Below, one piece after another: positions 44,027 through 51,890 of a DNA stretch of 64,000 bases (within the stretch, counting starts at the first letter, position 1; every line of letters begins with the position of its first letter). The stretch is from Actinomycetes bacterium (GTDB taxonomy: Bacteria; Actinomycetota; JAICYB01), in the NCBI GenBank assembly GCA_025934435.1, contig JAICYB010000003.1, positions 1 to 64,000 on the forward strand. The letters are read 5' to 3'. The notes beneath the pieces were generated by a model. That model worked only from the letters and a program-made list of their open reading frames with translations, was not told where the DNA came from and did no database searches. The position numbers were made by a program, and so were the translations under genes.

Positions 44027-44147
44027 GGCACATCCTGGGGGCGTTCCTGTGTCTCTCAGACCCAGGATGCGTCTCGGCGGGTGTATGGCGCCGTGAAGGA
44101 CGCATCCTGCACGCGTTTGTCGACTGAACGACACCAGGATGCGTCCT
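44027..44147. repeat. tandem ~72-bp hairpin repeats (two units) between convergent genes
   Basis: The element has four copies of one motif in alternating orientation. CATCCTG at 44031-44037 pairs with CAGGATG at 44063-44069, and CATCCTG at 44103-44109 pairs with CAGGATG at 44135-44141, each with a 25-base loop. The second stem is extended: AGGACGCATCCTG (44097-44109) and CAGGATGCGTCCT (44135-44147) are perfect 13-bp complements. The two units are offset by 72 bp and share GCGTT in the loop and CGGG after the stem. The last copy overlaps the stop of the DUF559 gene. It may act as a two-way terminator or be a REP-like repeat. Confidence 0.8.
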
Positions 44148-45069
44148 AACGGGCGTGCTTCCACGACGCCGGACGAAGCCCGAGCACAGCAGCGACCGTG
44201 CACGCGACATAGACGCGCCGCTCGTGTACGTCGTGCCATGTGAATCGCACCGTCGGTACGCCGCCGAGCATCACGGCGTTGTGGCGGTCGTGGTCCCGTT
44301 GCCATGTATCCAGGTTCGTGTGGGGTATCCGGCCGTCTAATTCGATGGCCAACAACGGATCCTCGTAGGCGAGATCGAAGCGGACGGATCTCCCATTCAG
44401 CCTCGCCTTGACCTGTCGACGCGGTTCCGGCAATCCGAACTCGCGTAGCAGGTGGATCATGTCGACCTCGAGCGCGCTCTCCGGTGTGCCGTGCTCCGAT
44501 CGATCGGTGACGATCTTCCGAAGGACGTGGATCGATCGGCGTCGATCGAAGCGATCCTTCCGAACGAACGCATCTAACCGATCGATGCTCGTCGAGCGCC
44601 GGTTGAGCGCGCGGTCCACGGCGAGGGTCAGGTCCCGCTCTGAGATCGTTCCGGCGATATCGACCAACGTGCGTCCGACAGCCGTGACCGCGACGCCACC
44701 GATCCGGCCGAGGTCGCTCGCCTCGAGCTCTGAGCGATGCGTTCGAACACCCAAGATGCGCCGGCCGTTCTTGAGGGGAACCGTGACATGGACGACGTCC
44801 GGTGCATCGTCCAACAGGCCGAGCAGTTTCGCGGCCGTCCCGTACGACGCGACGCCGCCGGACCCAAGGATCGCAGCCAAGACGCGCTGCTCGAACGAAA
44901 CGAGAGCCGACGGCGCGCGCAATACCCCAGGGTGAGAGCGGGCCAAGCGGCCCGTCCTCAATCGGTGCTTGACCGCGTCGACGGTCAGCCCGGCCGCGCG
45001 TGCTTGATCGAGCGTCGCTAGCCCGAGCTGGCGGTTGAGGACCTTTTGGAGTGCTTCGTCCGGCGACAT
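44146..45069 (-). CDS. AbiEi-like winged-helix domain plus DUF559 (PD-(D/E)xK) nuclease-like protein
   Basis: A 307-residue protein. Residues 1-80 resemble the AbiEi antitoxin winged helix (QLGLATLDQARAAGLTVDAVKHRLRTGRLAR...HPGVLR). Residues about 205-300 are a DUF559/Vsr-like nuclease fold; VRFDLAYEDPLLAIELDGR carries the Asp and the Glu-x-Asp expected for metal binding. Such genes are frequent and often multi-copy in actinobacteria and have no proven role. A toxin partner is not adjacent. Its 5' leader contains a hairpin that would hide the ribosome-binding site, and its 3' end abuts a hairpin repeat. Confidence 0.82.
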   Translation of the reverse strand: MSPDEALQKVLNRQLGLATLDQARAAGLTVDAVKHRLRTGRLARSHPGVLRAPSALVSFEQRVLAAILGSGGVASYGTAAKLLGLLDDAPDVVHVTVPLKNGRRILGVRTHRSELEASDLGRIGGVAVTAVGRTLVDIAGTISERDLTLAVDRALNRRSTSIDRLDAFVRKDRFDRRRSIHVLRKIVTDRSEHGTPESALEVDMIHLLREFGLPEPRRQVKARLNGRSVRFDLAYEDPLLAIELDGRIPHTNLDTWQRDHDRHNAVMLGGVPTVRFTWHDVHERRVYVACTVAAVLGLRPASWKHAR

Positions 45070-45073
45070 GGCG

Positions 45074-45092
45074 TTCCCCTTCGCGAGGGGAA
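45074..45092 (-). promoter_or_regulatory. hairpin over the ribosome-binding site of the DUF559 gene
   Basis: On the minus-strand transcript TTCCCCT and AGGGGAA form a 7-bp stem with a 5-base loop, ending four bases before ATG 45069. The AAGGGGA half is the only Shine-Dalgarno-like sequence, so the stem could block translation. Confidence 0.45.
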
Positions 45093-45136
45093 GCGGGTCA
45101 CATCATCGCTGCGAGTGAGGACACCGGAACGCGGAA

Positions 45137-45230
45137 GGCTCACGCCGTCCGGGGAGCTGTTCTGCGATCGCCACCAGGGGGGCGGCTCGCGATCGCAGGA
45201 CGGCGACTCCCTACTCGGTCGACGTGAGCC
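45137..45230. ncRNA. candidate structured RNA in a divergent intergenic region
   Basis: The region has nested perfect inverted repeats. GGCTCACG (45137-45144) pairs with CGTGAGCC (45223-45230), CCGTC (45145-45149) with GACGG (45199-45203), and CTGCGATCGC (45162-45171) with GCGATCGCAG (45189-45198). A small extra hairpin CGAC/GTCG lies at 45204-45221. Together they give a closed stem enclosing a junction. It lies between the divergent DUF559 and cyclic-nucleotide-binding genes. I do not recognise a known riboswitch or RNA family, and either strand could be transcribed. Confidence 0.5.
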
Positions 45231-45345
45231 CATCCGGCCCAGCACACACCGGCAGTCTCGTCGTCGCCTCACCCCGCGTCTATGTCTTCTTGCACAGAAG
45301 ACCCGCATACTTCACGCTACGGTTTGGTCCACGGGAGGTGATGGC

Positions 45346-45783
45346 ATGCCCTTGAAGCGGAAGAGCGGGAACGACCGAAAGGTGCAACTGCTGTCCAAGG
45401 TGTCCCTGTTTCAGGAGTGCAACGCGAAGGAGCTCGCGAAGATCGCGGCCCTTGCGGACGAGATCGAGGTCGACAAGGGAGCCGTCCTGACGAAGGAAGG
45501 CTCACCCGGTCGGGAATGCTTCGTCGTGTCTGAAGGAAAGGCGACGGCGAAGCTCCGCGGGAAGAAGCTCGCGACCTACAAGCCGGGCGACGTGTTCGGC
45601 GAGATGTCGCTGCTCGACAACGAACCTCGTTCGGCAACGATCACCGCCGACACCGACATGGTGCTCTTCGTCGTCGACTCCCGGAGCTTCTGGGGGCTTT
45701 GTGAGGAGGCGCCACCGGTCGCGCGCAAGATCATGAAGTCGATCTCGCAGCGACTCCGTCGGGTCGAGAAGGCGCTGACCTAG
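45346..45783 (+). CDS. stand-alone cyclic nucleotide-binding domain protein
   Basis: A 145-residue protein consisting of one cNMP-binding domain: the strand GAVLTKEGSPGRECFVVSEGKA and the phosphate-binding cassette GDVFGEMSLLDNEPRSATITA with the Glu and Arg that hold the cyclic nucleotide ribose and phosphate. No DNA-binding or kinase part is attached. Binding of cAMP is plausible because two class III cyclases are encoded upstream. ATG 45346 has GGGAGGTG upstream. It is convergent with the Crp-like gene (4-base overlap). Confidence 0.88.
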   Translation: MPLKRKSGNDRKVQLLSKVSLFQECNAKELAKIAALADEIEVDKGAVLTKEGSPGRECFVVSEGKATAKLRGKKLATYKPGDVFGEMSLLDNEPRSATITADTDMVLFVVDSRSFWGLCEEAPPVARKIMKSISQRLRRVEKALT

Positions 45784-46460
45784 AGCGAGCGAGCGCGGAG
45801 GGCGTCCACGTCGAGGACGATGATCGAACGTCGTCCGGTCGTGACCCAGCCTCTGTCGCGGAATTCGCGGAGCGCTTTCGAAACGGCCTCGCGGGACGAA
45901 CCGGTCCAGCCGGCGAGTTCGTCCTGCGTGAGCGACAGCGTGATGCGCACGTTGTCGCCCTCGCTTTCGCCGTAACGGTCCACGAGCTCGAGCAGACGAC
46001 GCGCGACTCGTCCCGGCGTGTCATACGCGCCGAACTCGACGCGTTTGCGATCAGCGTCCCGGAGCTTCCTCGTCATCGTTTGGAGGAGCAGGATCGCGAG
46101 ACGTCCGTGTTCGGCGAGGAAGGCGATGAAGCGTTCGGACGGAACGATCAGCGCTTCGATCGGCTCGAGGGCCGAGACGGTCGCCGACCTCGACTGGCCG
46201 TCGATCGCCGAGAACTCGCCGAGGAGATCACCCGGCCCCCGGACGGCGAGGACGACCTCCTTGCCGTCCGCCGTGTAGCTCGAGATCTTCGCGCGGCCGG
46301 ACAGCAGCAGGATCACGTGATCGGACGCCTCACCCTCGGTCATGAGGAATGCGCCACGGCGGAAGTTGCGTTTCACGCCACGGGAGATGAGGTCGTCCAT
46401 CTCCTTCGGTGCGACGGCCGAGCCGAAGTTGTCCATAAGTAGTTGCCCGACAGAAGTCAC
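45780..46460 (-). CDS. Crp/Fnr family transcription regulator
   Basis: A 226-residue regulator. The cNMP-binding domain has [21 protein letters not shown], with Glu, Arg and Ser where cAMP is held in CRP. A dimerisation helix comes next, then a C-terminal winged helix with the recognition stretch [29 protein letters not shown]. It is most like the actinobacterial Crp/GlxR group, so it probably binds DNA with cAMP. Start GTG 46460 with GGAGGG upstream on the minus strand. Confidence 0.9.
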   Translation of the reverse strand: MTSVGQLLMDNFGSAVAPKEMDDLISRGVKRNFRRGAFLMTEGEASDHVILLLSGRAKISSYTADGKEVVLAVRGPGDLLGEFSAIDGQSRSATVSALEPIEALIVPSERFIAFLAEHGRLAILLLQTMTRKLRDADRKRVEFGAYDTPGRVARRLLELVDRYGESEGDNVRITLSLTQDELAGWTGSSREAVSKALREFRDRGWVTTGRRSIIVLDVDALRARSL

Positions 46461-46573
46461 GAGCCCTCCCTGCCCTTGAATCTAACGGGTTCAACCGACG
46501 GAACCTTCGGAGAGTTCCCAGGAGTCTGTCTTGGGCGTTCATATACTGGGCACCAGGCCTCGAGTCGAAAAGG

Positions 46574-48319
46574 GTGATGGCGACGAGCGACGAGGACCCA
46601 AGGGCCGGGCGGTTCGACGACGTCGAGCGGGAGCTGACCGAGCTCCGCGATCAACTTCGCCGCGCGTCCGAGCATCCGTTCCGTCGCGGAGAGACGCGCT
46701 CCATCCGCCTGCTCGAGGAACGCCTGCGAGAGATCCAGGGACGCCTCGTCCAATCGCTGCAACAGAACGAGCGACTCGTCGGGATGCTGCAGGAGACGCG
46801 CCAGCAGGTTTCGCTGCTTCGCGAAGAAGTCGAGAAGCTGACGGCGCCGCCGTCCGGCTTCGGCGTCTTCCTCGGCCTCAATCCGGACGGAACCGTCAAC
46901 GTCTTCACCGGCGGCCGGAAGCTGCGCGTGAACGTGCATCCGCAGATCGACGCGAAGGGCATCGTCCCCGGACAGGAAGTGATGCTCAACGAGGCGTTGA
47001 ACGTCGTCGAGTCGTGCGGATTCGAACAAGCCGGTGAGATCGTGACGATGAAGGAGCTGATCGACGCCGAGCGCGTTTCGATCATCTCCCGCGCGGACGA
47101 AGAACGCATCGCGCTCGTCGGCGACCCGTTGCGCGACGTCACGCTCAAAGCCGGCGACCACCTGCTCTTCGACGCGAAGTCGGGATACGTCCTCGAGAAG
47201 CTTCCGAAGCCGGAAGTCGACGAGCTCATCCTCGAAGAGGTTCCCGACATCTCCTACGAAGATGTCGGCGGTCTCGAGAAGCAGATCGAAGCGGTGCACG
47301 ACGCCGTCGAACTGCCGTACATGCACCCGGACTTGTTCGCGGAGCACAAGCTCCGTCCGCCGAAGGGTGTGTTGCTCTACGGACCGCCGGGCTGTGGCAA
47401 GACGCTTATCGCCAAGGCCGTCGCGAACTCGCTCGCGAAGCGCGTCGCGGAGAAGACGGGTCGCCCGGACGCGAAGAGCTACTTCCTGAACATCAAGGGA
47501 CCGGAGCTCCTCAACAAGTACGTCGGTGAGACCGAGCGGCAGATCCGGTTGATCTTCCAGCGTGCGAAAGAGAAGTCGACGGAGGGCGTGCCCGTGATCG
47601 TCTTCTTCGACGAGATGGACTCACTGTTCCGCACGCGAGGCACGGGCATCTCGTCGGACATGGAAGCGACGATCGTCCCGCAGTTGCTCGCGGAGATCGA
47701 CGGTGTCGAGTCGCTGCGCAATGTGATCGTGATCGGTGCGTCCAACCGTGAAGACCTGATCGACCCGGCGATCCTTCGTCCCGGTCGTCTCGACGTGAAG
47801 ATCCGCATCGACCGTCCGGACGAGGAGGCCGCGCGCCAGATCTTCAAGATCTACCTCGAGCCCGACCTGCCGTTCCACGAAGAGGTCATCGCGGCCGCCG
47901 GCGGCTCGGCGGAGAACGCGTGTGCGACGCTGATCGATCAGGTCGTCGAGAAGATGTACGCGACGGGTGATGAGAACCGGTTCCTCGAAGTCACCTACAT
48001 CTCAGGCGACAAAGAGGTCATGTACTTCAAGGACTTCTCGTCGGGCGCGATGATCGATTCGATCGTGCAGCGCGCGAAGAAGGCGGCGATCAAGCGCTTC
48101 CTCGATCATGAGGAACGGGGGATCAAGTCCGACGATGTGCTCGACGCGATCCACGCCGAGTACAAGGAGAACGAGGACCTCCCGAACACGACGAACCCCG
48201 ACGACTGGGCCCGTATCTCCGGGAAGAAGGGCGAGCGGATCGTGTTCGTCCGCACGCTGATGGGCGAAGGCCGGGAGCACCGTCCCGTCGAGACGATCTC
48301 CCCCGGCCAGTATCTGTAA
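46574..48319 (+). CDS. arc: proteasome-associated AAA ATPase (ARC/Mpa)
   Basis: A 581-residue AAA ATPase that recognises pupylated proteins and unfolds them into the 20S proteasome. The N-terminal coiled coil (about 15-90) binds Pup, and two OB folds follow (about 95-215). The AAA module has Walker A GPPGCGKT, Walker [13 protein letters not shown] and the SRH around [17 protein letters not shown]. The chain ends in GQYL, the penultimate-Tyr signal that opens the 20S gate. GTG 46574 or ATG 46577 is the start. dop and pup follow. Confidence 0.95.
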   Translation: MMATSDEDPRAGRFDDVERELTELRDQLRRASEHPFRRGETRSIRLLEERLREIQGRLVQSLQQNERLVGMLQETRQQVSLLREEVEKLTAPPSGFGVFLGLNPDGTVNVFTGGRKLRVNVHPQIDAKGIVPGQEVMLNEALNVVESCGFEQAGEIVTMKELIDAERVSIISRADEERIALVGDPLRDVTLKAGDHLLFDAKSGYVLEKLPKPEVDELILEEVPDISYEDVGGLEKQIEAVHDAVELPYMHPDLFAEHKLRPPKGVLLYGPPGCGKTLIAKAVANSLAKRVAEKTGRPDAKSYFLNIKGPELLNKYVGETERQIRLIFQRAKEKSTEGVPVIVFFDEMDSLFRTRGTGISSDMEATIVPQLLAEIDGVESLRNVIVIGASNREDLIDPAILRPGRLDVKIRIDRPDEEAARQIFKIYLEPDLPFHEEVIAAAGGSAENACATLIDQVVEKMYATGDENRFLEVTYISGDKEVMYFKDFSSGAMIDSIVQRAKKAAIKRFLDHEERGIKSDDVLDAIHAEYKENEDLPNTTNPDDWARISGKKGERIVFVRTLMGEGREHRPVETISPGQYL

Positions 48320-48326
48320 GTCCCCG

Positions 48327-48332
48327 TAGACT
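48327..48332 (+). promoter_or_regulatory. -10 element (TAGACT) of dop
   Basis: TAGACT ends eight bases before ATG 48341 with no ribosome-binding site. dop can therefore be expressed on its own leaderless mRNA besides read-through from the ATPase gene. Confidence 0.45.
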
Positions 48333-48340
48333 GGCCGTCC

Positions 48341-49846
48341 ATGCCGCTGCGGAAGATCTTTGGGACGGAGACGGAGTACGGCGTCACGGTTTCCGGGCCG
48401 GGCGACGTCTCGCCGGTGCTCGTGGCGTCGATGCTCGTCGGTCAATACGGGCAGGCCGAGCTCCGCCGCGTGAAGTGGGACTTCCAGGAAGAGAATCCGC
48501 TCCGCGACGCGCGCGGATTCGAAGCAGCGCGGAACAAGGAAGCGGCCGAAGAGGAAGGCGCGCTCGTCAACCTCGTCCTCACGAACGGCGCCCGCTACTA
48601 CGTCGACCACGCGCATCCCGAGTTCTCGACACCTGAGACGACGAACCCGCGTGACTGCGTCCTGTGGGACAAGTCGGGCGAAGCGATCCTGGATGCGTCC
48701 ATCAAACGTGCGCAGGAGATCCTGCCGCCGGGCGCGCGCGTGCACGTGTACAAGAACAACTCGGACGGCAAGGGCAACTCGTACGGAACGCACGAGAACT
48801 ATCTCGTCGACCGCGCCGTGCCCTTCGCGCGCCTCGCGGCGTCGCTGATCCCGTTCTTCGTGACTCGTCAGATCTACGCCGGCGCAGGGAAGGTTGGGAG
48901 CGAGGAGTCGGGCGTCAACGACGTCGACTTCCAACTCTCGCAACGCGCGGACTTCATGGAGGCCGAGGTCGGGCTCGAGACGACATTGAAGCGTCCGATC
49001 GTCAACACGCGGGACGAACCGCACGCCGATCCCGAACGCTACCGCCGCCTCCACGTCATCTGCGGCGACGCGACGATGTGCGAGGTCACCACGTTCCTGA
49101 AGGTCGGCACGACGGGCTTGCTCCTGATGCTCATCGAGGACGAAGCCCTGGACGTCGACTCGTTCACGCTCGCGCGACCGGTCGAAGCGTTCAAGCTCGT
49201 CTCGAGAGATCCGTCCCTCGAAACGACGATCGAACTCGCCGACGGCCGATCGATGACGGCGTGCGACCTGCAGTGGGAGTACCTCGACGCGGTGAAGACG
49301 TATCTCAAGTCGGGACGGGGCGACGAGGCTTTCGGTGGTTCGTCCTGGCCGGAAGATGTCGTGGCGAAGTGGGAGTCCGTGCTAACGGAACTCGACACGG
49401 ACCCGTCAACGCTTTCGGGACAGCTCGACTGGGTCGCGAAGCGCGAGCTGCTCCAGGCGTACCGGGAGCGGAACGACCTGAGCTGGACGGACCCGAAGAT
49501 GCGGTTGATCGACCTCCAGTACCACGACGTCGATCCGGAGCGCGGGCTGTACTACAAGCTCGTCGCGGGGGAGCGCGTCGAGCGGCTCGTGACCGACGAA
49601 GAGATCAAGCGGGGGATGATCACGCCGCCGAACGACACGCGGGCCTACTTCCGCGGTTCGTGCCTCGCGCGGTACGCGACGTCGCTCGTGGCGGCGTCCT
49701 GGGACGCCCTGATCTTCGATCTCGACGGCCAGACGCTGAAGCGGGTGCCGATGCTCGACCCCTTCAAGGGGACCGAGGCGGGGACGCGGTCACTCCTCGA
49801 GACCTACGCCGAGCCGTCCGGCCTCGTCCAGGCCCTCCAGGGCTAA
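48341..49846 (+). CDS. dop: Pup deamidase/depupylase
   Basis: A 501-residue carboxylate-amine-ligase-like enzyme. It opens with RKIFGTETEYGVT, the ATP/metal-binding strand, and the Dop nucleophile region is ARYYVDHAHPEFSTPE with the conserved Asp. The GSEESGVNDVDFQLSQRADF loop and the late YFRGSCLARY also fit Dop rather than PafA. It converts the C-terminal Gln of Pup to Glu and removes Pup from substrates. The next gene is pup ending in Gln, which needs this activity. Confidence 0.94.
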   Translation: MPLRKIFGTETEYGVTVSGPGDVSPVLVASMLVGQYGQAELRRVKWDFQEENPLRDARGFEAARNKEAAEEEGALVNLVLTNGARYYVDHAHPEFSTPETTNPRDCVLWDKSGEAILDASIKRAQEILPPGARVHVYKNNSDGKGNSYGTHENYLVDRAVPFARLAASLIPFFVTRQIYAGAGKVGSEESGVNDVDFQLSQRADFMEAEVGLETTLKRPIVNTRDEPHADPERYRRLHVICGDATMCEVTTFLKVGTTGLLLMLIEDEALDVDSFTLARPVEAFKLVSRDPSLETTIELADGRSMTACDLQWEYLDAVKTYLKSGRGDEAFGGSSWPEDVVAKWESVLTELDTDPSTLSGQLDWVAKRELLQAYRERNDLSWTDPKMRLIDLQYHDVDPERGLYYKLVAGERVERLVTDEEIKRGMITPPNDTRAYFRGSCLARYATSLVAASWDALIFDLDGQTLKRVPMLDPFKGTEAGTRSLLETYAEPSGLVQALQG

Positions 49847-49896
49847 AGCGAAAGCATCGTCGCTCTGGGCCGATATCCTTTGTAGGAGGAGTCGAT

Positions 49897-50100
49897 ATGC
49901 CACAGTCCGAACGGCAGCAGAAGAAAAAGAAGGACGCAGCCCCTCCGAGCGAGGAGGCGGCGGCGGCCAACCCCGAGGCGCAGCAGAAAGGCCGGCGCCT
50001 GAAGGAGGACATGGACCGCCTGCTGGACGAGATCGACTCCGTGCTGGAAGAGAACGCGGAAGAGTTCATCAAGAACTACGTCCAGAAGGGCGGACAGTAG
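49897..50100 (+). CDS. pup: prokaryotic ubiquitin-like protein Pup
   Basis: A 67-residue, mostly disordered, charged protein. After a Lys-rich start (QQKKKKD) comes a helical part that binds the ATPase coiled coil (LKEDMDRLLDEIDSVLEENAEEF), and the tail FIKNYVQKGGQ ends in Gly-Gly-Gln. Deamidation by Dop to Gly-Gly-Glu makes it ready for attachment to lysines by PafA. ATG 49897 follows a clear TAGGAGGA. The 20S subunit genes and pafA are not found downstream within this window. Confidence 0.95.
   Translation: MPQSERQQKKKKDAAPPSEEAAAANPEAQQKGRRLKEDMDRLLDEIDSVLEENAEEFIKNYVQKGGQ
50056..50100 (+). repeat. 3' end of pup, first copy of a direct repeat
   Basis: The last 45 bases of pup match 54032-54076 at 34 of 45 positions and at 25 of 28 in the core TTCATCA...AGGGC. 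The two copies flank a block of unfamiliar genes. Confidence 0.6.
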
Positions 50101-50107
50101 TTCTAAC

Positions 50108-50149
50108 GGCTCGACCGCGAAGCGCCACCCAGATGAGTTGGGTCGAGCC
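50108..50149 (+). terminator. stem-loop after pup
   Basis: GGCTCGACC (50108-50116) and GGTCGAGCC (50141-50149) form a perfect 9-bp stem with a 24-base loop seven bases after the pup stop. There is no U-run, so it may be a non-canonical terminator. The rest of 50150-50424 shows no convincing gene. Confidence 0.5.
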
Positions 50150-50424
50150 TGATGGGCGTCTGGATTTCCTTGCCGTTCAACTGCTTTGTCCGCAGTTCAA
50201 ATCGTGATGCTTATACGCGCGCACTCGCCGTTGCGGGCCGTCCTGCTCAGGCTGGCAGGCGCTACGATTGTCGCCGTCTACGCGCCGACCACCTCCATAT
50301 CCTCGCGGTCGGCCTATGGCCGTTCATCTCGAACGGGATACATCCGGCGATACTGCAAGCGGTGCGTCGCGACGGCGCCGAGGGCGTGCGAACCTAGCGC
50401 CACTGCTATCAGGATGTCAGTGGG

Positions 50425-51504
50425 ATGAGCGGCGGGGTTATCGGGACATGGATTCTCAGTGACCTAATTGCGGCTGGCGTACTTGCTGCCGTCTTCGCCC
50501 TCGCCGTCTGGCTGCTCCTACGACGCGTTCCCTCATATCGGAAGCAGGTGCTCGGATGCGCGGCCGCCGTGCTCCTTTTCATGCTCGTCGTCGCGTTGGT
50601 TGGCTTCAAGATGCGCGTCACCGACGCGATCGTCTACGCGACGACCTTCACCATGTGCGCGGGCGTCCTGATGACTGCTCTCCTGGCGATCGGGCTGCGA
50701 ACAGACCGCTGGCAGGGCATGGGATTGGGTGGTTTCTTCATCAAGCTCATTTTCGGCGCGCTGATCGCCGTCCTTCTTGCGTTCATACCCGCCCGCCTCG
50801 GGACCGGGAAGCACTTGCGCGGCGGTGGCGGTGCGGAATCCGTCGCGCTGTGGTCGCTGTATGGCTTTGTGGTTGCGACAGCGGCCCTTCCCCTCTTCGG
50901 CCGAGTAAGAACGGTTGTGCAACGGGATCGGATGCCGACTCCGACCCCCGCTGCGCGCAACGCCACGCTCGCTTTCGGTGCGCTCTTCATCGCAAGCGGC
51001 ATCTCCGTAGCTGTTCACGGACTCCTTTGGGGGGCTGTGGTTCGCTTCGCGCTCGGCGGCGCTCTTGTCGCTACGTTCCCGCTCGGTTCCCGCACGGTTC
51101 CGCAGTACCTACGAACGCTCGTAGGTGGGCCTGCCTTCATCATGGTCGGGTGCGCTTGGTTTCTTGAGGTCGGTACGGTCAACACCCACCAGCAGGCATC
51201 GCGCGCGGCGCTCTTCTACCTCGTTGAAGTCTTTTTCGTGGTTATCGGAGCGTGGTTGATTCTTAGCTCTTTGAGGGAGCGCGTTCGAGGTGCGTTACCC
51301 GCCGCGGTGCAGAGCGCCCTTCTGTCAACGCCAGGCGACCCAAAGTACAGACTGGCTGACCTTGAGCTCCGTTCGGGCGAAACCGTGAGCGGCGTCGGAA
51401 TCGTTCGCAACGTGTACGTTGATCGTCGAACGTGCAGCCGCAAGCTTGACGCCCGCGAAGTTGTGGCGGCGGGGAACCTCCGGCACCCGGAGGGAACGAA
51501 TTGA
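50425..51504 (+). CDS. polytopic membrane protein of unknown function
   Basis: A 359-residue protein with about nine hydrophobic segments in the first 290 residues, followed by a soluble tail of about 70 residues (APAAVQSALLSTPGDPKYRLAD...GNLRHPEGTN). No family is recognised. It is the first gene of the block after pup. Its base composition is less GC-biased than neighbouring genes, with more T-ending codons, which hints at a different origin. ATG 50425 lies in AGTGGGATGAG. Confidence 0.7.
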   Translation: MSGGVIGTWILSDLIAAGVLAAVFALAVWLLLRRVPSYRKQVLGCAAAVLLFMLVVALVGFKMRVTDAIVYATTFTMCAGVLMTALLAIGLRTDRWQGMGLGGFFIKLIFGALIAVLLAFIPARLGTGKHLRGGGGAESVALWSLYGFVVATAALPLFGRVRTVVQRDRMPTPTPAARNATLAFGALFIASGISVAVHGLLWGAVVRFALGGALVATFPLGSRTVPQYLRTLVGGPAFIMVGCAWFLEVGTVNTHQQASRAALFYLVEVFFVVIGAWLILSSLRERVRGALPAAVQSALLSTPGDPKYRLADLELRSGETVSGVGIVRNVYVDRRTCSRKLDAREVVAAGNLRHPEGTN

Positions 51505-51517
51505 CGCTGGTGGCGAA

Positions 51518-51703
51518 GTGCTCTTCGTAAGGTTCGCTGCGCCGTTCCTTGCTGTCGCGATCGTCGCGTTCATGGGAGGCATCTTCTCGCTGCGGCGGCT
51601 TCGACGGCCCTTGGTCAAGTGGCCATTGGCGATGGTGGGGTTCGGCGTGGGTGCATACCTTGTGGTCGGAATCGTCGCTGTCTTCCTGAAGCCACCGTTG
51701 TGA
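51518..51703 (+). CDS. small two-helix membrane protein (61 aa)
   Basis: An open frame from GTG 51518 to TGA 51701-51703 that encodes two hydrophobic helices separated by a basic loop (LRRLRRPLVKWPL). It follows the preceding membrane gene by 13 bases. The family is unknown. The start is uncertain because the frame is open further upstream, but the upstream part overlaps that gene and is not hydrophobic. Confidence 0.45.
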   Translation: MLFVRFAAPFLAVAIVAFMGGIFSLRRLRRPLVKWPLAMVGFGVGAYLVVGIVAVFLKPPL

Positions 51704-51890
51704 ACTCCGCGCCGTCGTTCGGCAACCTTCGCATCTCAACCTGTTCTCATCAGCCAAGCGAGCGGGGGGAGCGGGCCACAGTTCGGCCCACGACAGTCCT
51801 GGATAGCAGAGCCACACGACACGATTATTGCCACCAGCCGCGGAAACCGCGGCGCGGTCGAGCGTCGCTCCATCGCCCTACGCTCCAAGC

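Noticed and set aside
44027-44147. CRISPR array
   Set aside because: The repeats are short, alternate in orientation and form two hairpins with a similar loop; there are no unique spacers and no cas genes.
44146-45069. Type IV toxin-antitoxin system
   Set aside because: Only the AbiEi-like winged helix is seen; no AbiEii nucleotidyltransferase toxin gene is adjacent, and the partner domain is DUF559.
50195-50203. GTTCAAATC, which looks like a tRNA T-loop after pup
   Set aside because: No flanking T-stem, anticodon arm or acceptor stem can be built, so it is not taken as a tRNA or tRNA remnant.
50152-50428. Short open frames between the pup stem-loop and the first block gene
   Set aside because: No ribosome-binding site, no hydrophobic or motif pattern, and overlapping frames in two registers.
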